Source of the DNA: Glaciecola sp964446865
Lineage (GTDB): Bacteria; Pseudomonadota; Gammaproteobacteria; Enterobacterales; Alteromonadaceae
Reading direction: 5' to 3'
Assembly: GCA_964446865.1 (NCBI GenBank)
Contig: CAYURD010000025.1
Span: 1-44,714, forward strand
DNA: 44,714 bases
Part shown: piece by piece, positions 15,820 through 25,457 of the stretch
Layout: every line of letters begins with the position of its first letter
Numbering within the stretch: position 1 is the first letter of the stretch
The notes under the pieces: generated by a model
Databases searched by the model: none
The model's input: only the letters and a program-made list of their open reading frames with translations
What the model was told of the DNA's origin: nothing
Translations under genes and position numbers: made by a program

Positions 15820-17517
15820 ATGAACAATAAACAAACACATTTTGACGCTATCGTAATAGGCTCGGGCATTAGTGGCGGCTACGCTGCTATGGAGCTGTGC
15901 ACTAAAGGCTACAAAACACTTGTACTTGAAAGAGGCAGAATGGTCGAGCATGGCGAGTATCCCACCGCGCATGACGACACATGGGATTTACCTAATCAAA
16001 ATAAAGTCTCGCGCGAAGAAATAGCCGAACATTACCCCAAGCAAAATCGCCTGCCATGGTGGGTCAATCAAGACAATAAGCATTGGATAAACAAAGATTC
16101 TGATTATCCTTATAACGAGGACTCACGCTTTGATTGGATTCGAGGTCATCATGTTGGCGGGCGTTCATTGATGTGGGGCCGTCATTGTTATCGCTGGAGC
16201 GATATTGATTTTGAAGCTAACCTTAAAGAAGGCGTTGCGATTGATTGGCCAATTCGTTATGCCGATATTGAGCCGTGGTACGATTACGTTGAAACATTTG
16301 TTGGCATTAGCGGACAAAAAGAAAATCTTAAGCAAGTACCCGATGGCGTATTTTTAAAACCTTTCCCCCTTAACTGCGCAGAACAATCGTTTCGTGAAAA
16401 TGTGGCTAAACAATATCCTGAACGAGTAGTAACGCCGGGCAGGATTGCAAACCTTAGTGAGTATAATCCTGAGATCCACAAAGGTAATCGTGGACAATGC
16501 TTATCTCGCAACCGCTGTTGGCGCGGATGCCCGTTTGGTGCGTACTTTAGTAGCCAGTCTGCGACCTTACCGGTTGCCAAAGACACGGGCAACATGACCA
16601 TACGTCCTGACTCTATTGTGATGGAAATTCTATATGACGAGGGCTCAAAAAAAGCAAGCGGCGTAAGAGTTAAAGATGCTCAAAGTGGTGAGGTAATTGA
16701 CTATACAGCCCGCATTATTTTTTGTAATGCAAGCACAGTGGGTACTACCGCAATACTATTAAATAGCCGTAGTGACACTTTTCCAAATGGAATGGGTAAT
16801 AGTAGCGGTGAGTTAGGTCATAATCTGATGGATCATCACTACGGTATGGGCGCGTCAGGCTTTTTACCCGGCAATGAAGGCGATTATTACTTTGGCAGAA
16901 AACCTGCTGGCTTTTATATTCCGCGTTTTACCAATATTGATGAAGAAACAAAACAGGACGATTATACACGCGGTTTTGGTTATCAAGGACAGGCAACTCG
17001 CACTAAAAATATCCCCGAAGGTTTAGTTGGCGAAGACTTAAAAAGTGAAATATTTAAGCCCGGCGGTTATTTTATATCAATGACTTGTTTTGGTGAGTTG
17101 CTGCCGTATCACGACAACAAAATGTATCTTAACTTCGACGAACGTGACCAGCACGGCATGCCGCTAATTACCTTTGATGCTAAACTGCGCGACAATGAAA
17201 TGAAACTGCGCGAACACGGCGTCAAGTGCGCACGAGAAATGCTTGAAGCAGCAGGTGCTACCAACATTCAAACGAGTAATAATTTAACGGCAGTAGGCGC
17301 ATGTATCCACGAAATGGGCACCGCACGTATGGGACATGACCCCGAAACTAGCGTACTAAACAAATGGAATCAGATTCACGACGTACCTAACGTGTTTGTA
17401 ACAGATGGTGCGTGTATGACAAGCTCGGGCACGCAAAATCCGAGTATTACCTATTTAGCCTTAACTGCCCGCGCGGTAGATTATGCGCATAAGCAGATTC
17501 AAGCGGGTGAATTGTAA
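15820..17517 (+). CDS. GMC-family FAD dehydrogenase, large subunit
   Basis: An FAD-dependent alcohol/sugar oxidoreductase of 565 residues. The N-terminal IVIGSGISGGYAA binds the ADP of FAD. The segment HHVGGRSLMWGRHCYRWSD follows, then a cysteine-containing CLSRNRCWRGCPFGAYFS stretch. The C-terminal active site is HEMGTARMG (His) and SSGTQNPSITYLALTARA (Asn). Together with the upstream Tat subunit it resembles gluconate/2-keto-sugar or glucoside-oxidising dehydrogenases. Substrate and electron acceptor are not evident, and no cytochrome subunit is adjacent. The start at 15820 gives a natural N-terminus; an ATG at 15805 would overlap the upstream gene. Confidence 0.9.
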   Translation: MNNKQTHFDAIVIGSGISGGYAAMELCTKGYKTLVLERGRMVEHGEYPTAHDDTWDLPNQNKVSREEIAEHYPKQNRLPWWVNQDNKHWINKDSDYPYNEDSRFDWIRGHHVGGRSLMWGRHCYRWSDIDFEANLKEGVAIDWPIRYADIEPWYDYVETFVGISGQKENLKQVPDGVFLKPFPLNCAEQSFRENVAKQYPERVVTPGRIANLSEYNPEIHKGNRGQCLSRNRCWRGCPFGAYFSSQSATLPVAKDTGNMTIRPDSIVMEILYDEGSKKASGVRVKDAQSGEVIDYTARIIFCNASTVGTTAILLNSRSDTFPNGMGNSSGELGHNLMDHHYGMGASGFLPGNEGDYYFGRKPAGFYIPRFTNIDEETKQDDYTRGFGYQGQATRTKNIPEGLVGEDLKSEIFKPGGYFISMTCFGELLPYHDNKMYLNFDERDQHGMPLITFDAKLRDNEMKLREHGVKCAREMLEAAGATNIQTSNNLTAVGACIHEMGTARMGHDPETSVLNKWNQIHDVPNVFVTDGACMTSSGTQNPSITYLALTARAVDYAHKQIQAGEL

Positions 17518-17563
17518 TTGTATGATAGGTACCTTACTAATTTAGAGAAAATGAAACAACCCA

Positions 17564-17656
17564 GGTCATTCCCACGAAAGTGGGAACCTCGGACAGTACA
17601 CAACTAATTGACCACAGAGCTAATGGTGCGAGGTTCCCAATCGAGTTGGGAATGAC
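17564..17656. repeat. REP-like imperfect inverted pair
   Basis: GTCATTCCCACGAAAGTGGG and its inverted partner ending AGTTGGGAATGAC lie 38 bases apart, each with an internal hairpin (CCCAC/GTGGG, CCCAA/TTGGG). The loops have diverged compensatingly from the GCGAAGGC version elsewhere. The pair sits between the converging GMC gene and symporter gene and may end both transcripts. Confidence 0.85.
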
Positions 17657-17729
17657 TTTTCTTCGATAGTGATTAACTTCCAAAACCGTACAAAAAAATT
17701 TTTAAGCCAATACGCAAACAAACAAGCAA

Positions 17730-19097
17730 CTATGCCAGCAACATAAAACACACCAAACCAATCAAGCACGCAATAATAAAGCTTAATACCGCTCCTTCTT
17801 TTACCATTTCTCGAATAGTAAATAAATTGGTGCCGTAAGCAATCGCATTAGGTGCGGTGGCGACGGGCAGCATAAATGCGCAGCTTGCGGCCATGGCGGC
17901 CGGGATCATAAACACCTCTGGGGCGACACCTTGATTTATTGCCACTAAATACAAAATAGGCATAAGTAAGGTGGCGGTAGCGGTGTTACTGATAAGTTCT
18001 GTTAAATAAGTGATACATAATGCTAAACCAAGCATTGTGAGCAAGACTGGCATGCCGGCAAGTGTTGATAAACCATCCCCAATCAATTCACTTAAACCCG
18101 ATGCAGTAAAACCCTTTGCCAGCGCAATACCGCCAGCAAATAATAAAAGCATACTCCACGGGATCGACATGGCCGATTTTAAATCAAGGACTCTTGAGCC
18201 TCTGCCATCAGGGTATAGACACATTACAACGACAAAAAATAGGGCAACGGTGCTGTCACCTGCATTTGTTATGTTAAACAATTCACTCCATCCGCCAAAT
18301 GGGGCCACTCGCGTGATCCATGCCAGTACCGCTAAGCCAAATATAATAAGCGTGCGCTTTTCTTCTACGCGCCATGGACCTTGTTCGGGTAAAGTGACAT
18401 CCACCGGTCCCGACAGGCCTCGTGTAAGCCAAAGTGCCATGATAGGGATAGCAAGCAGCACTGTGGGTATACCGATTTTCATCCATTCTAGAAAGCTATA
18501 TTCTTGTCCACTTTGCGCTTCGTAAATCCCTGCAAAAATAACGTTTGGAGGTGTACCAATGAGTGTGCCTAGGCCACCAACACTGGCTGAATAAGCGAGT
18601 CCTAGTACTAAGGCTATCTTTAATTTTCTATCGTCGATTGTGGCTAAAATGGCTAAAGCGATAGGCAACATAATGAGCACAGTAGCAGTGTTTGAAATCC
18701 ACATACTTAACACGGCAGTCGAAAACATAAAGGCAATCACTAAGCGCTTTTTACTACTGACGCCAATAAGGCGGATCATGATTAAGGCTAGGCGTTCGTG
18801 CACATTTGATTTTTCGAGGGCTTTAGACAGCATAAATGCGCCCATAAGCAGTAAAATAACGTGGCTACCCAAGGCGCTTGCTGCTGTTTTATGGTCAATG
18901 ATATTAAAAAGCGGTAACAGGGCAAAAGGCACAAGTGACGTAATGGCAATAGGAATGGGCTCTGTCACCCACCAAATAACGGTGAGTACAGTAATGGCAA
19001 TCGTAAGAGTAACCACATGGTCTAATTGCGTTTGTTGTAAAGCAAAGTAACAAAGTAGGGCGGCTAATGGGCCTATCCATGAAAAATGTGAAGTCAA
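17730..19097 (-). CDS. DASS/SLC13 family anion (dicarboxylate) symporter
   Basis: A sodium-coupled carboxylate transporter of the inner membrane with about 11-12 helices. Two copies of the SNT substrate/Na+ motif are visible: SMWISNTATVLIMLPIA and ELISNTATATLLMPIL. The N-terminal WWVTEPIPIAITSL and central GTLIGTPPNVIFAG are also diagnostic. An AGGAG at 19106-19110 lies too close to the GTG at 19104-19106 but eight bases from the in-frame TTG at 19095-19097, so I place the start at TTG (about 455 residues). Dicarboxylates such as succinate or malate are the likely cargo, from family knowledge only. Confidence 0.87.
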   Translation of the reverse strand: MTSHFSWIGPLAALLCYFALQQTQLDHVVTLTIAITVLTVIWWVTEPIPIAITSLVPFALLPLFNIIDHKTAASALGSHVILLLMGAFMLSKALEKSNVHERLALIMIRLIGVSSKKRLVIAFMFSTAVLSMWISNTATVLIMLPIALAILATIDDRKLKIALVLGLAYSASVGGLGTLIGTPPNVIFAGIYEAQSGQEYSFLEWMKIGIPTVLLAIPIMALWLTRGLSGPVDVTLPEQGPWRVEEKRTLIIFGLAVLAWITRVAPFGGWSELFNITNAGDSTVALFFVVVMCLYPDGRGSRVLDLKSAMSIPWSMLLLFAGGIALAKGFTASGLSELIGDGLSTLAGMPVLLTMLGLALCITYLTELISNTATATLLMPILYLVAINQGVAPEVFMIPAAMAASCAFMLPVATAPNAIAYGTNLFTIREMVKEGAVLSFIIACLIGLVCFMLLA

Positions 19098-19247
19098 AAA
19101 AATCACTCCTAAGGGCTTTCCAATATGTTGTTTTATCTACACTAGCTTACTTTGTAATAGCAGTATAAAACACTAAATAAAACTTGGTCGCTTTTTTGCA
19201 TTGCTCATCATACTAACAAAGCAACATAAACGTGTGAATAGGCAGTA

Positions 19248-22200
19248 ATGAAAGCTTCTTTTAAAACAATTTTTATCATTTTTTTCTTATGCACTGTTGC
19301 AGCTTGTGGCGGTGGTGGCGGTAGTGATGGCGGTTCGTCAACACCACCATCTTCACCAATTACACCGCCGACACCACCTGTCACACCGCCAGCGCCCGAC
19401 ACTAATGTAAAAACGTTTACCGTGAGTACAAGTTTGTCACTTGGGGGGCAAGTTTCTGCCAGTCAGCTGATTGTTAACGAAGGCGAAACAGCCGTTTTTG
19501 TTATAACACCCGATAGCAACTATGTACTTGATAGTGCAAGCGGTTGTGGCGGCAGTTTACAAGGTAATGTGTATACAAGTGGCGCTGTTACCAGTGACTG
19601 CTCGATAAGCGTTAATTTTACCTATGTAAATCAATTGCCTGTTATTAGCATTCAAGGCCCAACTAGCGCGACAGAAAACAGCACCCTTGTCCTTAATGCA
19701 ATTGCCAGCGATGTTGAAGACGAAGGTTTAAATATCGTATGGACCCAAACTAGCGGTACAGTGCTGCAATCGAGCACCACTACTAACCTTAATGAAAGTC
19801 AGTTGACTCTTGTTATACCGTCAATTTCACAGAATGAAACCGTTAGTTTCCAAGCAAGTGTGACAGACTCAACTGGTGCGAGTGCATCACGAAGTGTTAG
19901 TATTAATTTGCTAAATGAACAAGACACTTCAAATCCACAAGCAAACGCCCAGCTTGTTCTTACTGGCGCTACAGCGACATCTACCACAAGTGTTAGTCTT
20001 GATTGGCAGCTTATAGATAGTAGTAATGAAATAGTCGAACAAACTGAGTTTAGTGTCTATATGGCTCAGCAAACCCCATTTGTGTTAAACGAACAAAGCC
20101 TACAATATAGCGGTGTTGGCCAAAATTCAGCGGTAATAGATGGCCTAGCTGCGAATACAAACTATTTTGTGATAGTGACTGCTCGATATGAATCACTCGA
20201 TTTACGCTTTTCAAACCAGCTCAGTGTTACCACAATGTCGACCGCTCCCGTTAGCAATAACCTTGGGACCTTGCATACGCTAGAGACGGTCGACGTTGAT
20301 GGAGATACGCTGCGCTATACATTAGCCGATGGTGATACCGCACCTGAGGTGGGTGAAATTGTCGTATCGGCTGCTCAAAATGGCATGTTGCGTCGAGTCA
20401 CCGCGGTAGTGATAACGGGCAATATGGTAGAAATACAAACCACATCGGCTGCGCTAAATGAGCTATACGCAAACGTGGGGATCAACGCCACAATTAAGTT
20501 GTTAGACGAGCAAGATGAAGACCCCGTTGGTAATGAACTACTTGCCCTAAGTAAGACGGATAAAGACAACAAATCACCTTCCCACGATAGTAATCAGTCA
20601 TTATCGTTTGTTGATTCTCTTATCAGTAAAAGTGCAGCTAACACACAAATTCAAAGTCGTGAGGCTGTTGAAGTCGAACAAAGTCAAGAAGTACTCGATT
20701 TACATCTATCCCTGTCAGGCCCTAAAAGAGTGACATTTACACCCAATGCACAAAATACATTTATGGTGAATGCACAGCTTATTAATGACGCCTTAAATCA
20801 ACTTGAAATCACTAATTTCCAATTTTTAGGATTAAGTCATCCTTCTATTACGCCTCAAATTGCGAATTTTAATGCAAGTGCTACTAGCACTTCTAGTGAA
20901 GGCACACCTGCAAATACTGAAAGTATAGAGTTTTCATGGCAGCCAAGTGAAGGTGATATCGATATTAACAGTGCACAGCCTTATACCGCTTCGTTTAAAG
21001 CGCAAGTCATTGAAAGCGATTGCACCCACGCTTGCTTGCGCAGCACTGCTACTTTTCACGTTAAAATAGCGGTGAGTAATGCTCAGCCAGTTAGTTTTCA
21101 AGCAATAAGTTTTGATGATTTTAATGACAGTGACAATGTGCAAATGCAAGCTCAAGGTCAATATCATTTTGAACCTGATTTGTCACTTGCCATGCAAATT
21201 GAAGACGCTAGTTTACGCAACGCTAAAACTAGTTTACGCGGCTTTTTAGATATGGAGCTTCTACTCAATGTTGATGCTAGCACTGCAGGCACAGTGAGCG
21301 GAATAACAGAAATCACAAGAAGAGCATTCTCTAAAACCTTAGTGGTAGGTGAGGTACCGATTGTTATCCATGGCGATTTTGTATTGCATGGAGAGTACGA
21401 CATCACCTCCCAAGACGCGCTTAACATTGAACAAACATTCGATATCGCTTACTTTTTTGAAGCGGGTTTTGAATATGTAAATGGTGAATGGCGAGCGATA
21501 ATGTCGGGTCAACCAAGCTTATCGTATCGGTTAAACAGTGGCGCTAAGTCTGAACTAAGTACTCAATTGACCTTAATCCCAGAGATACAAATTAGACTTT
21601 ACGAAACCGAGCTTGGACATATTCAAGTGCATACCAATGGGCGAAGTGATATTGCACTAGAAGGCGAGTTTTTGGGGTTATCGCGTGCAATAGACGATAT
21701 AGCAGTGCCTACTGAATACAGCTTCACAAAACTAGATGCGACATTAGCCAGTGAGCTTAAACTTAAGGCCGACTTAAGCGCCATTGACCAAAATGTGCCA
21801 ACATGGCCGCAGCAATCATCTGATGGGTTTGTGAGCTTCACAAAATTTTCAGAAACGCCTATGTTTGCTTTATCTGATGTTAATATTCAAGATGAACTGC
21901 GTTTTGATTTGCCCAACTCTTGTGTGGTGTCTGCTAGGGCAAATATCTTGCCAAGCGTTACCAGTAACTTTGCTGACACTGACTTACATGAATGGGAAGT
22001 AATGAGCACACATTGGGAGTTAATCAATGCTGATCCAGCAAGCCAACTGAGCATCGAGAATCGAGGAAATACATCAAGAGTGCAGGCTTTTCATCAAGGG
22101 TTTTCGCCGCTTAATCTTCGTCTATCGGGTTTTAATGGCATGGGCGCTTGGGCCAAGCAGTATCAAGACTTAAGCTTTGATTATCGTGACAACAATGGCG

Positions 22201-25094
22201 ATGGCGTGCCCGATTACTGGTCAAGCAAATATAACATCTCAAATTTACTGACCGATTTTGATAACGACGGCATTATTGATGCTAACGAATTCCAGTATTG
22301 TACCTTTCCTAATAAACAAGACAGTGACGATGACGGTATGCCCGATGGTTGGGAAGTCAGCAATAATCTAGATCCCATTTTAGATGATGCAGCTCTTGAT
22401 AACGATAGTGATGCTCGCAGTAATCTCCAGGAATACCTAGATGGTTCTGATCCGCAAATCATTGATGAAAATCAAGCGCCCGTTGTGAGTGTTAATGGCA
22501 ATCAGACCGTGAATGAACTCTCTACGGTAAGCTTAATAGGCAGCGCGACAGATGGCGGGACTATCGATACTAATGCTTGGGAGCAACTAACAGGCCCACT
22601 AGTTGCTTTGGACAATGCTAATGTGTCAAACGATATGGCGACAAGTGTGTTTATTGCCCCAAGCGTGACGCAAGAAACAAGCTTAAGCTTTATGTATACA
22701 GCCACTGATAATAGTGGTGTAAGCACGTCAAGTGAAGTACTCATCATGGTGTTACCAGTTAATACTGCACCTGTTGCTGTTGCAGGCACTGATTTAAGCG
22801 CGATGAGTGGTGATGTAGTTAATATTGACGGGCAGAGTTCGTTTGATACAGATGGCAGTATTGAACAGTATTTATGGACGTCACTCGATACCACCAATAT
22901 TCGTTTTAGCAATAATACCTTGCCTGTCACTCAATTTATTGCACCAGAGGTGGTTGCAGAGACTGAGTTTGCGCTTGAGCTTAGCGTCACAGACAATGAA
23001 GGAGCGGTGTCAACAGATATTATTAACGTTCAAGTGAGTCCAAACCCTGAACTTCCTGATTTAAGTCGTGTGCTGTTAAGTGAGCTTAGTGACAAAGTCA
23101 TTATTGTTAGAGCTCTTGATCAAGATGGCCTTAATATCAGTCTTGCGATGCTATTTACACCATTGATAGACGATGAACAGTCGGTAAATGCGTTTGTATT
23201 GAGTGAACGCTTCAATACAGAAACCAACCAGATTGAAAGCATATCCAGCGAGTATAGTTGGCTGTGGGAAGCAGACACTAGCTCATTGTTTCTACAAAAC
23301 GATGTTGAAAACNNNNNNNNNNNNNNNNNNNNNNNNNNNNNNNNNNNNNNNNNNNNNNNNNNNNNNNNNNNNNNNNNNNNNNNNNNNNNNNNNNNNNNNN
23401 NNNNNNNNNNNNAAAACGATGTTGAAAACAATGCCGAACCCTTATCACTGCTATTTGCCGACGGCTCAATTGATATTGGGGATACGATTGCCTCGTTTGG
23501 CTCGCTAACTAATGATGTATCCATTGATAACGCGCAAGTAAGTGCTTTGTATAATCGAAAAACCCTAAATACCAATGATTTACAAGGTTATAGCTTTACG
23601 CTGCTGCAAAACCCAACAAATCAACAAATCGATTTTGTGACCGATAGTCGAGCGTTTATTTATGATGATGCTCAAGGTGAGGCGACAGCAGTAGATTGGC
23701 GAGTGCAAAATGGCCAAATAGAAATTGATACTTCACCTGTCCAGATTGTCAGCGATATAGGCACTTCTTTTACCAGTTTTGATAAGCTTGGCGATACTCT
23801 GATAATTAATTTATCACTGATGCCCACGATTGATTCGCCTATTAGCGAGCTTGTTTTTGGCGACAGTGCACTAAACACTTGTGTGCAGAATACCGCGCAA
23901 AGTAATGATTGGCTCAGTGTTGATGAGTTTACTCAGCTAAGCTGTCCAAACCTAAATATTAGCAATACCCAAGGTATTGAAAACTTAATCGCGCTTAATG
24001 ATATTGATTTAAGCGGGAATCGCATCGTCAATATCAATTTGTCGCAACTAAGCGAGCTTGAAACCCTTAACCTTACTAATAATCTTTTGCAAAGCATCGA
24101 CTTTAGCAACAATCCATTGCTGCAAAATGTGCAGTTAACCAATAATAATCTTAGTAACGCTAGCATCGCGTATTTGTCGAATATTGCTTGGATAGACAAT
24201 CTTAGTTTTGATGAGGTGACCGCGTTTCCTACCGGTAATGATTTTATTATGCAAGTAACGGTAGAGGCGACGCATGAATTTACAATATACACTAACGATG
24301 CTTTTGAGTATGACTTCACAGTAGAGTGGGGCGATGGCAACATTACAACATCTCACAGTGAAGATGCGTCGCACACTTATACTCAAGCTGGCGCATTTGA
24401 AGTCAAAATTTATGGGACCTATCCCTCGTTAGCATTTTGCGAAGATAACAGCGGTTGTTCTGACTTTAAACTCGATATTTTGCAATGGGGCAGTAATCCT
24501 TGGCAATCTATGCAAGCCAAGTTCTCAGGCTTGAGCAAAATAAATATTCTCGCCGATGATGCGCCCGATTTGCGTGAAGTCGAAAACCTAAGCTTCATGT
24601 TTTACAAAGCCAGCAACTTTAACAGCGATATTAGTCATTGGGACATTAGCAATGTTACAGACATGAACTTTATGTTTGGATTGGCAACGAGCTTTAATGG
24701 CGACCTTAGCCAATGGAATACCAGTAATGTTAGCAACATGGGCGGTCTCTTTTACTTTGCCGAGAGCTTTAACGGCAACATAAGCCAGTGGAACACTTCT
24801 TCGGTAACTCGAATGCACTCACTGTTTGCCTTTGCTACCAGCTTTAATACTGACATTAGCCAATGGAACACCAGTGCCGTGACACAAATGACCACCATGT
24901 TTTTAAACGCTACTAGTTTTAACGGCAACTTAAGTCTGTGGGACGTTGGTCAAGTAAACAATATGAATAAAATGTTTTTTGATGCGACCAATATGGCAGG
25001 TAATTTGAGTAACTGGAATGTGAGTGACCAAGTTACGCATCGTGATTTTAGTCATGAAGGTAGCTTGATTAGTGAGCCTAATTGGCTGAACTAG
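19248..25094 (+). CDS. Giant multidomain surface lipoprotein with Ig/PKD, TSP3, LRR and BspA-type repeats
   Basis: About 1,948 residues as assembled. Signal ends FLCTVAAC (Cys20 lipidated), then a Gly and Pro/Thr/Ser linker. Visible domains: Ig/cadherin-like near 128-225 (NQLPVISIQGPTSATENSTL), fibronectin III-like near 230-325, a large region without recognisable repeats (about 330-980), calcium-binding TSP3/EF-like Asp repeats near 980-1072 (DNNGDGVPDYW, DFDNDGIIDANEF, DSDDDGMPDGWE), two PKD-like domains near 1074-1265, LRR-like segment near 1545-1645, PKD-like domain near 1665-1730, and five to six 25-residue BspA/DUF285 repeats at 1765-1928. Likely an adhesion or surface-binding protein. 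A 100-N gap interrupts it at residues 1356-1389. Confidence 0.85.
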   Translation: MKASFKTIFIIFFLCTVAACGGGGGSDGGSSTPPSSPITPPTPPVTPPAPDTNVKTFTVSTSLSLGGQVSASQLIVNEGETAVFVITPDSNYVLDSASGCGGSLQGNVYTSGAVTSDCSISVNFTYVNQLPVISIQGPTSATENSTLVLNAIASDVEDEGLNIVWTQTSGTVLQSSTTTNLNESQLTLVIPSISQNETVSFQASVTDSTGASASRSVSINLLNEQDTSNPQANAQLVLTGATATSTTSVSLDWQLIDSSNEIVEQTEFSVYMAQQTPFVLNEQSLQYSGVGQNSAVIDGLAANTNYFVIVTARYESLDLRFSNQLSVTTMSTAPVSNNLGTLHTLETVDVDGDTLRYTLADGDTAPEVGEIVVSAAQNGMLRRVTAVVITGNMVEIQTTSAALNELYANVGINATIKLLDEQDEDPVGNELLALSKTDKDNKSPSHDSNQSLSFVDSLISKSAANTQIQSREAVEVEQSQEVLDLHLSLSGPKRVTFTPNAQNTFMVNAQLINDALNQLEITNFQFLGLSHPSITPQIANFNASATSTSSEGTPANTESIEFSWQPSEGDIDINSAQPYTASFKAQVIESDCTHACLRSTATFHVKIAVSNAQPVSFQAISFDDFNDSDNVQMQAQGQYHFEPDLSLAMQIEDASLRNAKTSLRGFLDMELLLNVDASTAGTVSGITEITRRAFSKTLVVGEVPIVIHGDFVLHGEYDITSQDALNIEQTFDIAYFFEAGFEYVNGEWRAIMSGQPSLSYRLNSGAKSELSTQLTLIPEIQIRLYETELGHIQVHTNGRSDIALEGEFLGLSRAIDDIAVPTEYSFTKLDATLASELKLKADLSAIDQNVPTWPQQSSDGFVSFTKFSETPMFALSDVNIQDELRFDLPNSCVVSARANILPSVTSNFADTDLHEWEVMSTHWELINADPASQLSIENRGNTSRVQAFHQGFSPLNLRLSGFNGMGAWAKQYQDLSFDYRDNNGDGVPDYWSSKYNISNLLTDFDNDGIIDANEFQYCTFPNKQDSDDDGMPDGWEVSNNLDPILDDAALDNDSDARSNLQEYLDGSDPQIIDENQAPVVSVNGNQTVNELSTVSLIGSATDGGTIDTNAWEQLTGPLVALDNANVSNDMATSVFIAPSVTQETSLSFMYTATDNSGVSTSSEVLIMVLPVNTAPVAVAGTDLSAMSGDVVNIDGQSSFDTDGSIEQYLWTSLDTTNIRFSNNTLPVTQFIAPEVVAETEFALELSVTDNEGAVSTDIINVQVSPNPELPDLSRVLLSELSDKVIIVRALDQDGLNISLAMLFTPLIDDEQSVNAFVLSERFNTETNQIESISSEYSWLWEADTSSLFLQNDVENXXXXXXXXXXXXXXXXXXXXXXXXXXXXXXXXXXNDVENNAEPLSLLFADGSIDIGDTIASFGSLTNDVSIDNAQVSALYNRKTLNTNDLQGYSFTLLQNPTNQQIDFVTDSRAFIYDDAQGEATAVDWRVQNGQIEIDTSPVQIVSDIGTSFTSFDKLGDTLIINLSLMPTIDSPISELVFGDSALNTCVQNTAQSNDWLSVDEFTQLSCPNLNISNTQGIENLIALNDIDLSGNRIVNINLSQLSELETLNLTNNLLQSIDFSNNPLLQNVQLTNNNLSNASIAYLSNIAWIDNLSFDEVTAFPTGNDFIMQVTVEATHEFTIYTNDAFEYDFTVEWGDGNITTSHSEDASHTYTQAGAFEVKIYGTYPSLAFCEDNSGCSDFKLDILQWGSNPWQSMQAKFSGLSKINILADDAPDLREVENLSFMFYKASNFNSDISHWDISNVTDMNFMFGLATSFNGDLSQWNTSNVSNMGGLFYFAESFNGNISQWNTSSVTRMHSLFAFATSFNTDISQWNTSAVTQMTTMFLNATSFNGNLSLWDVGQVNNMNKMFFDATNMAGNLSNWNVSDQVTHRDFSHEGSLISEPNWLN
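23313..23412. other. 100-N assembly gap flanked by a 17-bp direct repeat
   Basis: Exactly 100 Ns. The 17 bases AAAACGATGTTGAAAAC occur immediately before (23296-23312) and immediately after (23413-23429). This is the pattern of two contigs ending in the same overlap and joined with a default gap. Collapsing to one copy removes 117 bases, an exact 39 codons, and gives a continuous reading frame (LQNDVENNAEPLSL). Confidence 0.95.
24600..25035 (+). repeat. 75-bp coding repeats (BspA/DUF285 type)
   Basis: Five complete units and one partial unit encode the 25-residue pattern ATSFNGDLSQWNTSNVSNM + x(4)F. Residue spacing is exactly 25 throughout, and the FN, W and V-x-x-M positions are nearly invariant. 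The C-terminal placement is common for such repeats in surface proteins. Confidence 0.85.
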
Positions 25095-25144
25095 TTTAGT
25101 GTTGCCAATTAAGCTCCTTTAAAAACGAGATAGAAAATTGAACC

Positions 25145-25444
25145 TTATGGCAGAACCTTTTTAAATGGCTTTACCGTTACCTCTTTATACACGCCCGCTT
25201 TTACATATGGGTCTTCGTCAGCCCATGCTTTTGCTGTTTCTAACGAGTCGAATTCAGCCACAATGAGAGAGCCTGAAAAACCTGCAGGGCCAGGGTCTTC
25301 TGCGTCGATAGCTGGGGTAGGGCCTGCAATTAGCAAGCGACCTTCGTCAACGAGCGCATTCACCCTGACCAAATGGTCAGGACGGGCTTTTAAGCGTTTT
25401 TCTAGACTGTCTTCAACATCTTGTGAATAAATCATGTAGTACAT
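25145..25444 (-). CDS. yciI: YciI family protein
   Basis: A 99-residue ferredoxin-like small protein of the YCII family. It starts MYYMIYSQDVEDSLEKRL, carries RPDHLVRVNALVDEGRLLIAGP with the conserved His and Arg/Asp of the family pocket, and ends in DPYVKAGVYKEVTVKPF. The biochemical role of single-domain YciI is unknown; some homologues are dehalogenase-like. AAGGA lies shortly upstream of the start. It begins 13 bases after the trpA stop on the same strand and has no promoter space, so it is probably the last cistron of the trp operon. Confidence 0.88.
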   Translation of the reverse strand: MYYMIYSQDVEDSLEKRLKARPDHLVRVNALVDEGRLLIAGPTPAIDAEDPGPAGFSGSLIVAEFDSLETAKAWADEDPYVKAGVYKEVTVKPFKKVLP

Positions 25445-25457
25445 AAGACTTCCTTTA

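Noticed and set aside
24600..25035. Phage tail-fibre or prophage remnant
   Set aside because: The repeats are BspA/DUF285 type in a lipoprotein with its own signal and no phage genes nearby.
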